Shown here: piece by piece, positions 43,643 through 53,142 of the stretch
Position numbering within the stretch: the first letter of the stretch is position 1
Layout: each line of letters begins with the position of its first letter
Assembly: GCA_023475025.1 (NCBI GenBank)
Contig: JAMCWB010000061.1
Location: 1-60,710, forward strand
Reading direction: 5' to 3'
From: Gammaproteobacteria bacterium
Lineage (GTDB): Bacteria > Pseudomonadota > Gammaproteobacteria > Pseudomonadales > Pseudomonadaceae
DNA: 60,710 bases
The notes under the pieces: model-generated
Told to the model about the DNA's origin: nothing
Seen by the model: only the letters and a program-made list of their open reading frames with translations
The model's database searches: none
Made by a program: the position numbers and the translations under genes

Positions 43643-45274
43643 TCAGTCCTCCATCCGCCACCCCGAGGTAATCGGATAGCGCCGATCACGCCCAAAGCCA
43701 CGCTGGGTGATGCGCGGGCCTACTGCGGCCTGGCGGCGTTTGTATTCGTTGATATCCACCAGACGCAACACCCGCTTGACCGTCTCGGCAGCAAAGCCGG
43801 CATCAATGATGGCCGCTGCGGACAGGTCATGCTCGATGTACAGGCGCAGGATTTCATCCAGCTCGGGATAACCCGGCAAGGAATCCTCATCCTTCTGGTC
43901 CGGCGCCAGTTCTGCGCTCGGCGGGCGGTCAATCACCCGCTGCGGAATCACCCGGCCCAGCGTGTTGCGGTATTCGGCCAACTTGAATACCAGCACCTTG
44001 GGCACATCCTTGAGCACATCAAAGCCGCCAGCCATATCGCCATAGAGCGTGGCGTAGCCGACCGCCATCTCGCTCTTGTTACCGGTGGTCAACACCAGAG
44101 CGCCGGTCTTGTTCGACAGTGCCATCAGCAAGGTGCCGCGACAACGCGCCTGCAGGTTCTCTTCCGTGGTATCGCGCGGCAAGCCTTCGAACATCGGCGC
44201 CAGAGTGTCCATGAATGCCTCGACCATGGGCGCAATCGGCACCACCTTGTAGCTCACGTGCATGGCGCGGGCCTGGGCTTCAGCATCTTCCAGGCTCATG
44301 CTGGAGGTGTAATGGTAAGGCATCATGACTGCCTCGACCCGCTCGGCACCCAAGGCATCGGCCGCCACCGCCAGACTCAATGCCGAGTCAATCCCGCCGG
44401 ACAGCCCCAGTACCACACTTTTGAAACCATTCTTGTTGACGTAATCACGTACCCCGGTCACCAGCGCCTGGTAAACACTGGCTTCCAGTTCAGGCAGCGC
44501 CGCTACGCTGCCCTGACGCAACAGCACCTGCGCAGCAGCATGCACCACATCAACCGGATAGAGCCCCTCGACCCAGGCCGGTGCGCGCAGCGCGAGGTCA
44601 CCCTGGGCACCCATGGCAACCGAACCGCCATCAAATACCAGCTCATCCTGGCCACCGACCTGATTGACATAAAGAATCGGCATGCCGCCTTCAGCGCAGC
44701 GGGTAGCCAGTACCGTCTCACGCTCACGCTGCTTGTCGATATGAAAGGGCGAAGCATTCAGGTTCAGCATCAGCCGTGCACCGGACGCGCGGGCCTGAGC
44801 CATGGGGCCGGCGTGCCAGATATCCTCACAGATACTGAGTGCTACCGGCAGGCCATCAATCTCAACGACACAGGGTGCATCGCCGGCGGCAAAGTAGCGC
44901 TTTTCATCAAACACCTTGTAATTGGGCAGCTCCTGCTTGGCGTAGGTTGCCTGTATCTGACCATCGGCAATCACCGCCGCCTGATTGAAGCAACGCTCAC
45001 CGACACGCCAGGGGTAACCCACCACCAGCGTGATACCCTGGACGTCGGCGCACAGCCGGGCCAGTGCTGCCTCGATGCGCGCCTGCATGCTGGAGCGCAG
45101 CAACAGGTCCTCCGGCGGATAACCACACAGGCTCAACTCGGGAAAAATCACGACGCGCGCCACAAGTTCATCCCGGGCGCGGATAGCCATATCGACAATA
45201 CGCTGGGTATTACCTTGAACATCCCCCACCCGCAGGTTGAGCTGGGCCATTACCACACGCAAACTGGCGCTCAT
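43643..45274 (-). CDS. nadE: glutamine-dependent NAD+ synthetase
   Basis: A 543-residue two-domain enzyme that makes NAD+ from nicotinate adenine dinucleotide using glutamine as the nitrogen source. Residues 1-255 are a nitrilase-type glutaminase (Glu in PELSLCGYPPED, Lys in YAKQELPNYKVF, Cys in ALSICEDIWHAG). The C-terminal synthetase has the PP-loop LGLSGGIDSALSLAVA and ALVLTTGNKSEMAVGYATLY. The ATG at 45274 has GGAG upstream; the TTG at 45277 is not needed. It lies between bamD and pilS. Confidence 0.96.
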   Translation of the reverse strand: MSASLRVVMAQLNLRVGDVQGNTQRIVDMAIRARDELVARVVIFPELSLCGYPPEDLLLRSSMQARIEAALARLCADVQGITLVVGYPWRVGERCFNQAAVIADGQIQATYAKQELPNYKVFDEKRYFAAGDAPCVVEIDGLPVALSICEDIWHAGPMAQARASGARLMLNLNASPFHIDKQRERETVLATRCAEGGMPILYVNQVGGQDELVFDGGSVAMGAQGDLALRAPAWVEGLYPVDVVHAAAQVLLRQGSVAALPELEASVYQALVTGVRDYVNKNGFKSVVLGLSGGIDSALSLAVAADALGAERVEAVMMPYHYTSSMSLEDAEAQARAMHVSYKVVPIAPMVEAFMDTLAPMFEGLPRDTTEENLQARCRGTLLMALSNKTGALVLTTGNKSEMAVGYATLYGDMAGGFDVLKDVPKVLVFKLAEYRNTLGRVIPQRVIDRPPSAELAPDQKDEDSLPGYPELDEILRLYIEHDLSAAAIIDAGFAAETVKRVLRLVDINEYKRRQAAVGPRITQRGFGRDRRYPITSGWRMED

Positions 45275-45447
45275 CAACGATCTCCTTCATGGTCATTGCC
45301 GCTATTGTCCGGCAAGCGCGCTGGCGGGGCAATCGTCTGCTGGTTAAGCGCCCTGCTTGCAGGCTAAACTGATGCCACATCAAGCCGTGCTGCCGTGGTC
45401 AACCGCCCGAACCAGCACGCAATAGCGACTTTGCCTGGCGAGAGAAC

Positions 45448-45681
45448 ATGGGACTGATCAAACTCATTATCCTGATAATCCTGGTGGTTGCCTGCCTGAC
45501 CCTGTGGCAGCGGATCAAGGCCTGGCAGGCTGCCAACCGCACACCGCCAGCCGACCCGGCGCAGCCACAACTGATGGTGCGCTGCAACCGCTGCCAGGTC
45601 CACCTGCCACAGGATCAGGCACTGCGCGCTGGCGATCACTGGTATTGCTGCCGGGAGCACCGTGACGCCGACCATGACTGA
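45448..45681 (+). CDS. PP0621-family small membrane protein
   Basis: A 77-residue protein with one N-terminal helix (LIKLIILIILVVACLTLW) and a C-terminal cytoplasmic zinc-ribbon-like part with MVRCNRCQVHLP and HWYCCREH (four or five Cys and a His). This small protein sits just before pilS in pseudomonads as well. Function unknown; the close spacing suggests a link with PilS signalling or membrane placement. Its end overlaps the pilS start region. Confidence 0.88.
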   Translation: MGLIKLIILIILVVACLTLWQRIKAWQAANRTPPADPAQPQLMVRCNRCQVHLPQDQALRAGDHWYCCREHRDADHD

Positions 45682-47251
45682 TGCGGTTGACCTGCAACGC
45701 CCGCGTATCCTGCGGGTATATAACCTCTATCGGGTCATTCTTGGCTTTGGCCTGACACTGCTGACCAACTCCGCCCTGCGCGGTGACCTGCTGCAGTTAA
45801 GCAGCCCGACCTTGTTTGATGCCATCAGCTGGCTATACCTGTTTGTCAGTGTGTTGACCGCCCTGTTTCTGCACAAGGGCCGTCGCGACCTGCTGGTTTT
45901 CTGCCTCACCGGCCTGGATGTATTGCTGCTCGGTATCCTGTTCTATGCCGCCGGCGGCTCAGGCAGCGGGTTTGGCAACCTGCTGATCATTCCAGTAGCG
46001 GTTGCCAATGTGCTGCTGCACGGGCGTATCGGCCTGTTACTGCCCGCCATTGCCAGCCTGCTGCTCATCTACCTGACCTTTTTCATCAGTCTTGCCCATC
46101 CGGCGATTGCCCAAAGCTACCTGCAGGTGGGTGTGCTCGGCTGCATCTATTTTGCCGTTGCCCTGTTTGTCCAGCGTTTGAGCCGACGCCTGCAGCTGTC
46201 GGAAAGTCTGGCGCAAAAACAGGCCGCCAGTCTGGCCAATCTGGAGCAACTCAACCAGCTGATCATTCAGCGCATGCGAACCGGCATCATGGTGATTGAC
46301 GCCGACCAGCAACTGCTGCTGGCCAATGAAGCCAGCGCCCAGTTGCTCGGCAAGCCCATAGTGCGCGGCATGCACCTGCACCAACTGGCCCCCGAGCTGG
46401 AACAACGCCTGCAGCAATGGCGGCATAACCCCTCCGCACGTTCGTCCGGTTTTCGCAATCACCGCGGTGGTGCCGAGCTGATGGCCAACTTCAAACACCT
46501 GTCCCAGCCCGGCCGCTCGGTACTGGTTTTCCTTGATGACAACACCCAGGTAGCCCAGCAGGCGCAGCAGCTGAAGCTGGCCTCTCTGGGTCGCCTGACC
46601 GCCAGTATCGCCCACGAGATTCGCAATCCGCTCGGCGCAATCAGTCACGCGGCACAATTGCTCCGTGAATCCGAAGTGCAGAGCAGTCAGGATCAGCGTC
46701 TGATCGATATTATCCAGCAACAGTCCAAACGCATGAACGCGGTCATCGAAACCGTGCTGGAGCTGTCGCGCCGCCGTCCCAGCGAGCCACAACTGGTTGA
46801 CCTGGCGCTCTGGCTGCATGAATACGTGCGCGACTTCCGCCTCAGCCATCCGGCGCAGGACAATCTCTGCTGCGACATTGAAAAGGAAGGCATTACCACC
46901 CGCATCGACCCCAACCAGCTGACGCAGGTGCTCAACAACCTGTGTCAGAATGCCTTGCACTACAGCCCACTGCTTGATGACCAGCGCACCGTCTTCATCA
47001 ACCTGTACCAGCACCCGGAGACCGACAAGCCCGTGCTCGAAGTCATCGACCACGGCCCCGGTATTGATGAAGACAAGGTCGAACAGATTTTTGAGCCTTT
47101 CTATACCACTGAAGCCAGCGGTAACGGGCTGGGGCTGTATATCTGCCGGGAGCTGTGTGAAAGCAACCAGGCCCGGCTGGAATATGCACCCGTCGAGCCT
47201 CAGGGTAGCTGCATGCGGATAACCTTCGCACACGCCAAACGGCTGGTATGA
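45662..47251 (+). CDS. pilS: sensor kinase PilS
   Basis: A 529-residue histidine kinase that, with PilR, controls pilA transcription through sigma54. Six hydrophobic helices (about 20-175) sense the level of pilin in the membrane in P. aeruginosa. A PAS-like region and the H-box LTASIAHEIRNPLGAISHAA (phospho-His) follow, then N (QVLNNLCQNALHYSP), G1 (VIDHGPGIDED) and G2 (GNGLGLYICRELCE) boxes of the ATPase. Start: a GTG at 45662 with GGGAG just upstream, or an ATG at 45674 (MTDAVDLQ) overlapping the previous stop as ATGACTGA; both are plausible. Confidence 0.94.
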   Translation: MTPTMTDAVDLQRPRILRVYNLYRVILGFGLTLLTNSALRGDLLQLSSPTLFDAISWLYLFVSVLTALFLHKGRRDLLVFCLTGLDVLLLGILFYAAGGSGSGFGNLLIIPVAVANVLLHGRIGLLLPAIASLLLIYLTFFISLAHPAIAQSYLQVGVLGCIYFAVALFVQRLSRRLQLSESLAQKQAASLANLEQLNQLIIQRMRTGIMVIDADQQLLLANEASAQLLGKPIVRGMHLHQLAPELEQRLQQWRHNPSARSSGFRNHRGGAELMANFKHLSQPGRSVLVFLDDNTQVAQQAQQLKLASLGRLTASIAHEIRNPLGAISHAAQLLRESEVQSSQDQRLIDIIQQQSKRMNAVIETVLELSRRRPSEPQLVDLALWLHEYVRDFRLSHPAQDNLCCDIEKEGITTRIDPNQLTQVLNNLCQNALHYSPLLDDQRTVFINLYQHPETDKPVLEVIDHGPGIDEDKVEQIFEPFYTTEASGNGLGLYICRELCESNQARLEYAPVEPQGSCMRITFAHAKRLV

Positions 47252-47276
47252 TGACCCGCACATACACAGGGAGTTG

Positions 47277-48635
47277 ATGGACAGGTCAATGAGCAATCCA
47301 CTGGCACTGCTGATCGATGACGAACCGGACATTCTCGAGCTGCTCGAGCTGACGTTGGGGCGTATGCAGATCGAGACACGCAAGGCCACGACCCAGAATG
47401 AAGCCCTGGCCCTGCTGAAAACCGAACATTTCGCCATCTGCCTGACCGATATGCGGCTGCCCGATGGCGATGGCTTGCAGATCGTGCAGCATATCCAGCA
47501 ACACTACCCGCACATACCGGTCGCCATGATTACGGCCTACGGCAGCCTGGATACCGCCATCAATGCCCTCAAGGCGGGTGCCTTCGACTTTGTGACCAAG
47601 CCGGTTGACCTGCAACGCCTGCGCGAACTGGTCAATCACGCCCTGCGCCTGCAGGTCGCACCGCCAGCCCCCAGCCAGCCTGACTCGGATGATCCTATTC
47701 TGGGCCAGTCCGACCCCATCACCCGACTGCGCAAACAGATCAGCAAACTGGCGCGCAGCCAGGCGCCCCTGTATATCAGTGGCGAGTCGGGTAGCGGTAA
47801 GGAACTGGTAGCCCGGCGCATTCATCAACTGGGGCCGCGTTGTGAGCACCCCTTTGTACCGGTGAACTGTGGCGCGATTCCGGCCGAGCTGATGGAAAGC
47901 GAATTTTTCGGCCACCGCAAGGGAAGCTTTACAGGTGCCGTGGCCGACAAGCCCGGGCTGTTCCAGGCAGCCAGCGGCGGCACCCTGTTTCTTGATGAGG
48001 TGGCCGACCTGCCCCTGCCGATGCAGGTCAAACTGCTGCGCGCGATTCAGGAAAAAGCCGTGCGACCGGTTGGCACCCAACAGGAAGAAAGCGTGGATGT
48101 GCGCCTGCTCTGCGCCACGCACCGTGACCTGGCCGCCGAAGTCGCTGCCGGCAATTTCCGTCAGGATCTGTTCTATCGCATCAATGTGATCGAGCTCAAG
48201 GTGCCACCGCTCCGCGAGCGCCGTGAAGACATCCCGCTACTGGTCAATCACATCCTGCAGCGCCTGGCCCAGCGCAATCAGGACAGCAGCGCAGAACTCA
48301 GTGCGCAAGCGCGTGAGCGCCTGCTCAACTACCGCTTTCCGGGTAATGTGCGGGAGCTGGAAAATATCCTCGAACGGGCCTACACCCTGTGCGAAGGCGA
48401 TCGTATCGAGGCCGAGGATATCCAGCTCAGCGGCACCTCAACCAGCGCGGATAGCACCACAGCAGGTATTGACCAGATCGACTCGCTGGAAGACTACCTT
48501 GACGATATCGAACGCAAGGCACTCGAACAGGCACTGGAAGAAACCCGCTGGAACAAGACCGCCGCAGCCAAGCGCCTGGGTCTGACATTCCGCTCGCTGC
48601 GTTACCGGCTGAAAAAGCTCGGCCTCGACGACTGA
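47277..48635 (+). CDS. pilR: sigma54-dependent response regulator PilR
   Basis: A 452-residue NtrC-type regulator of the type IV pilin gene. The receiver domain has IDDEPDILELLE and the phospho-acceptor Asp in CLTDMRLPDGDG. The AAA+ domain has Walker A GESGSGKELVARR, the sigma54 contact loop GSFTGA and FLDEVADLPLPMQVKLLRAI. The C-terminal Fis-type HTH (WNKTAAAKRLGLTFRSLRYR) binds DNA. The ATG at 47277 follows GGGAG; an ATG at 47289 (MSNPLALL) is also possible. Pairs with PilS 25 bp upstream. Confidence 0.95.
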   Translation: MDRSMSNPLALLIDDEPDILELLELTLGRMQIETRKATTQNEALALLKTEHFAICLTDMRLPDGDGLQIVQHIQQHYPHIPVAMITAYGSLDTAINALKAGAFDFVTKPVDLQRLRELVNHALRLQVAPPAPSQPDSDDPILGQSDPITRLRKQISKLARSQAPLYISGESGSGKELVARRIHQLGPRCEHPFVPVNCGAIPAELMESEFFGHRKGSFTGAVADKPGLFQAASGGTLFLDEVADLPLPMQVKLLRAIQEKAVRPVGTQQEESVDVRLLCATHRDLAAEVAAGNFRQDLFYRINVIELKVPPLRERREDIPLLVNHILQRLAQRNQDSSAELSAQARERLLNYRFPGNVRELENILERAYTLCEGDRIEAEDIQLSGTSTSADSTTAGIDQIDSLEDYLDDIERKALEQALEETRWNKTAAAKRLGLTFRSLRYRLKKLGLDD

Positions 48636-48672
48636 AGCACGCCGCAAGCACGCCGAGCACCCCGTCCCAGCA

Positions 48673-49773
48673 TCAGCGTCTGGTCAATTGACGCGCCGGG
48701 GCATAAGGCTCGGGATCGATAATCGGTGGCCGCTGTAACATCAGGTCAGTCAGCAGGCGACAGGCCGCCGGCGCCAGTACCAGACCATTGCGAAAGTGCC
48801 CGGTATTGAGCCACAGCCCTGCCAGCCCTTCGACCTCACCGATCACCGGCACCCCGTCTGGTGAGCCCGGACGCAAACCCGCCCATTGCATCACCGGCTG
48901 CATATCAGCCAACCCGGGCAACAGCTCCGCCGCCGAGGCCTGCAAACTGCTCCGGGCCTCGGCTGTGGTCGTCTTGTCATAGCCGGCATACTCCAGCGTA
49001 CTGCCCAGCAGAACATGCCCATCGCGCCGCGGAATGGCATAGCGCCCCTGATACAGCACCATGCTGGGTAACCAGCCGGGCTCGGCCTTGTAGAGCAACA
49101 TTTGCCCCTTGACCGGTTGCACCGGCAGTACCCAGCCCAGCGGGGCGAGCAGGTCACCACTCCAGGCGCCGGCCGCCAGGACTACCGCATCAGCCGTGAG
49201 TGTGCCATTGGCCAGCTGCACACCCGTCACCCGCCCTGCCGTCTGCTGCAAACCGCTGACCGCTGCCTGTTCATGCAGGGTAAAACCGGCGAACTGTTGC
49301 AAGCGCGCCTTGAGCGCTGCCAACAGGCGCGGATTGCGCACATTGGCCAGATCCGCCTGCCATAGCGCCTGGGTAAAGCCGGGGGCCAGCTGAGGGACCT
49401 GCTGATAAATCGCAGCGGCCGAGAGGGTATCCAAAGGTTGTTGCTGCGCCTTTGCCCAGGCCAGGGCCTGCTCAGTCTCGGCATGATCCAGCCACAGCAG
49501 GCCGGTGGTACTGACTTCCGGGTCCAGCCCGGTGGCAGCAGACAACTCTGCCGCCAACTGCGGATAGAAACCCTGCGACCAGTTGGCCAGCGCGCTGATC
49601 GCCGCCGGGTAGCGCCAGGGGTAAAGCGGTGAAACAATTCCACCACCGGCCCAGGATGACTCGCGACCGAAAGCCTGGCGTTCGACCAGCGTCACCGATA
49701 CCCCCTGCTCCAGCAGATCAAGCGCCGTCAAACCTCCCATAACCCCGCCACCTACCACGATACAGCTCTGCAT
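48673..49773 (-). CDS. thiO: glycine oxidase ThiO (FAD-dependent)
   Basis: A 366-residue FAD flavoenzyme of the glycine oxidase/D-amino-acid oxidase group, which supplies dehydroglycine for thiamine thiazole synthesis. The FAD motif is at the N-terminus (VVGGGVMGGLTALDLLEQGV), the motif ESSWAGGGIVSPLYPWRYP is the ThiO signature, and WAGLRPGSPDGVPVIGE near the C-terminus also fits. The ATG at 49773 (MQSCIVVGGG) opens the FAD domain; an open frame runs further upstream to 50091 but is probably noncoding. Follows pilR convergently, as PA4548 does in PAO1. Confidence 0.9.
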   Translation of the reverse strand: MQSCIVVGGGVMGGLTALDLLEQGVSVTLVERQAFGRESSWAGGGIVSPLYPWRYPAAISALANWSQGFYPQLAAELSAATGLDPEVSTTGLLWLDHAETEQALAWAKAQQQPLDTLSAAAIYQQVPQLAPGFTQALWQADLANVRNPRLLAALKARLQQFAGFTLHEQAAVSGLQQTAGRVTGVQLANGTLTADAVVLAAGAWSGDLLAPLGWVLPVQPVKGQMLLYKAEPGWLPSMVLYQGRYAIPRRDGHVLLGSTLEYAGYDKTTTAEARSSLQASAAELLPGLADMQPVMQWAGLRPGSPDGVPVIGEVEGLAGLWLNTGHFRNGLVLAPAACRLLTDLMLQRPPIIDPEPYAPARQLTRR

Positions 49774-50152
49774 ACCCCCGCCCCCTATACGACAACCACG
49801 GCTAATCAGCCAGCACCACAGCCGGATGCCTGCGGCTGCAGTTGATTCATTCAACAGCACTCGACCAATGTCGCGCCTACCCAGCCTGTCACGGCAACCA
49901 ATAAACCGGTATGATACGCCCATCTGAACTATGCCATTGAACCTGCGTCGTTTTTTCTTGCAACTCAGGCTCACAGCTCTGCAAGGCCGCGTTTTTCTCC
50001 CGGCAACCCCGGTCTGTCCGGAGAAACTCTGCAACATCGCCCACCAGGCACTATGGAGCGGGACTGCATCATATCCCTGCGCGTCAGCCATCAGACTGTC
50101 GGCAAGTCATTCAGATGCCTTTTACCTTTACCCCCCAAGAGGCGACATGTAA
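49774..50152. other. divergent promoter region of thiO and mqo
   Basis: No gene was seen in this 379-bp gap. A plausible mqo promoter is TATGAT at 49910-49915 with TGTCAC at 49887-49892 (17-bp spacing), about 240 bp before mqo, leaving a long leader. The leader contains a short hairpin CCGG-TCTGT-CCGG near 50010. I saw no recognisable TPP riboswitch before thiO. Confidence 0.35.
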
Positions 50153-51637
50153 ATGACGGCAAAAAAAGTGGATGTACTGCTGGTCGGTGGCGGCGTCATG
50201 AGTGCCACTCTGGGCATGCTGCTCAAGCAGCTGGACCCGGAAATGCGAATTGTACTGGTCGAGCGGCTTGATCATGTCGCCCACGAAAGCACTGATGGCT
50301 GGAACAACGCCGGAACCGGTCACGCCGGCTACTGCGAATTGAATTACACCCCCCAGGCCGACGATGGCAGCATCACCATCGACCGCGCCCTGGCAATCAA
50401 TGCCTCCTTTGAGGTCACTTTGCAGTTCTGGTCCAGCCTGGTCGAACGCAACATCCTGCCCAGCCCGAAAAAGTTCATCAATCCGACGCCGCATCTCAGC
50501 TTTGTCTGGGGTGATAAAGACGTTGAATTCCTGCGTAAGCGCCACAAACTGCTGAGCCAGCACCACCTGTTCAAGGATATGGTGTTCAGCGAGTCTGCCG
50601 AACAACTGGCCGAGTGGATGCCACTGGTGATGAAAAATCGCACCGACGGCAAGCCCGTTGCAGCCACCCGGGTCGCCTATGGCTCGGATGTTGATTTTGG
50701 TTCGCTGACCCGCAGCATGATCAGCTGGCTGCAGGAACAACCGAATTTCGACCTGCATCTCAAGCACTCGGTAACCAGCCTGCGCAAGATCCGCAATGGC
50801 TTCTGGCGCGTGGATATCGAAGACGAGAACAGCGGCGAAGAGAAACAGTTTGAAGCCGACTTTGTGTTCCTCGGCGCCGGTGGCGGCTCGCTGCCTCTGC
50901 TGCAGAAGTCGAATATCGACGAAAGCCGCGGCTATGGTGGCTTCCCGGTCAGCGGTCAATGGCTGGTCTGCCAGCAGGACGAGATCGTCAAGCAGCACCG
51001 CTCCAAGGTCTATGGCAAGGCCCCGGTTGGCGCCCCACCGATGTCCGTACCGCACCTCGATACCCGCATCATCAACGGCAAGCCTGCCCTGCTGTTTGGT
51101 CCCTTCGCCGGCTTTACCACCAAATTCCTCAAACAGGGTTCCTTTTTCGACCTGTTCTCCTCGGTCAAGCGTTACAACGTCAAGCCCATGCTTGGGGTAG
51201 GCCGTGACAACATGGACCTGACCCGCTACCTGATCGGCGAGTCCTTCCAGTCGCACAAGGACCGGATCGAGTCATTACGCAACTACTTCCCGGATGCCAC
51301 CGAGGAAAGCTGGCGCCTGCAGGATGCCGGGATGCGTGTACAGATCATCAAGAAAGACGCCAAGGGTCACGGCAAGCTGGAATTCGGTACTGAAATCGTC
51401 GCCGCCAAGGATGGCTCGCTGGCTGCCTTGCTCGGCGCCTCGCCAGGTGCTTCGACTGCCGTGCAGGCCATGGTCGATGTGCTGGAGCGTTGCTTCAAGG
51501 ACCGCCTGCAAAGCAGTGAATGGCAGGGCCGTATCCGCGAGCTGATCCCGTCCTATGGTCAATCGCTGGTCAAGGATGGCGAACTGCTGAATGAGGTTCG
51601 CGCGCGTACCTTGCGCACTCTGGAGCTGCAGGACTGA
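50153..51637 (+). CDS. mqo: malate:quinone oxidoreductase
   Basis: A 494-residue FAD enzyme at the inner face of the membrane that oxidises malate to oxaloacetate and passes electrons to quinone; pseudomonads use it in the TCA cycle. The FAD motif VDVLLVGGGVMSATLGMLLK and the family block STDGWNNAGTGHAGYCELNY are clear, as are PHLDTRIINGKPALLFGPFA and, near the end, LLGASPGASTAVQAMVDVLE. Length is standard. The GAGG of GAGGCGACATGTAA precedes the ATG. A strong terminator shared with glyA follows. Confidence 0.97.
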   Translation: MTAKKVDVLLVGGGVMSATLGMLLKQLDPEMRIVLVERLDHVAHESTDGWNNAGTGHAGYCELNYTPQADDGSITIDRALAINASFEVTLQFWSSLVERNILPSPKKFINPTPHLSFVWGDKDVEFLRKRHKLLSQHHLFKDMVFSESAEQLAEWMPLVMKNRTDGKPVAATRVAYGSDVDFGSLTRSMISWLQEQPNFDLHLKHSVTSLRKIRNGFWRVDIEDENSGEEKQFEADFVFLGAGGGSLPLLQKSNIDESRGYGGFPVSGQWLVCQQDEIVKQHRSKVYGKAPVGAPPMSVPHLDTRIINGKPALLFGPFAGFTTKFLKQGSFFDLFSSVKRYNVKPMLGVGRDNMDLTRYLIGESFQSHKDRIESLRNYFPDATEESWRLQDAGMRVQIIKKDAKGHGKLEFGTEIVAAKDGSLAALLGASPGASTAVQAMVDVLERCFKDRLQSSEWQGRIRELIPSYGQSLVKDGELLNEVRARTLRTLELQD

Positions 51638-51677
51638 GTCGGGCAGCAATAACCTGACAGCAAGCGTTCAGCAGCTA

Positions 51678-51716
51678 CAAAAAAGCCCTGCAGCCAATCA
51701 GCTGCAGGGCTTTTTT
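51678..51716. terminator. bidirectional terminator between mqo and glyA
   Basis: AAAAAAGCCCTGCAGC pairs with GCTGCAGGGCTTTTTT around a CAATCA loop. The perfect stem with A and T runs on both sides serves the convergent mqo and glyA genes. Confidence 0.94.
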
Positions 51717-51746
51717 ACGCCGGCAAGCGCCGGCGGCCTGGTACCT

Positions 51747-53003
<1,257 letters not shown>

Positions 53004-53142
53004 GACTCGGCCCCCTGCTAGGACGTTCGAAAAAAGAGGGCGCATTTTACCTCATCGGGGCGCAACTGGCACATGAAAAGCGCGATAGCAGTGCATGAGT
53101 TTGTTGCAAGCCGGCCAACTGCCTCTGCCAACAGCCCGACGA

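Noticed and set aside
43829..45367. 512-residue plus-strand frame opposite nadE
   Set aside because: Antisense shadow; nadE has all catalytic residues and the other frame has none.
49774..50091. N-terminal extension of ThiO
   Set aside because: The FAD motif must lie near the N-terminus; residues before the ATG at 49773 look random and overlap the mqo promoter region.
49774..50152. TPP riboswitch in front of thiO
   Set aside because: The conserved CUGAGA and thi-box segments are not visible on the minus strand.
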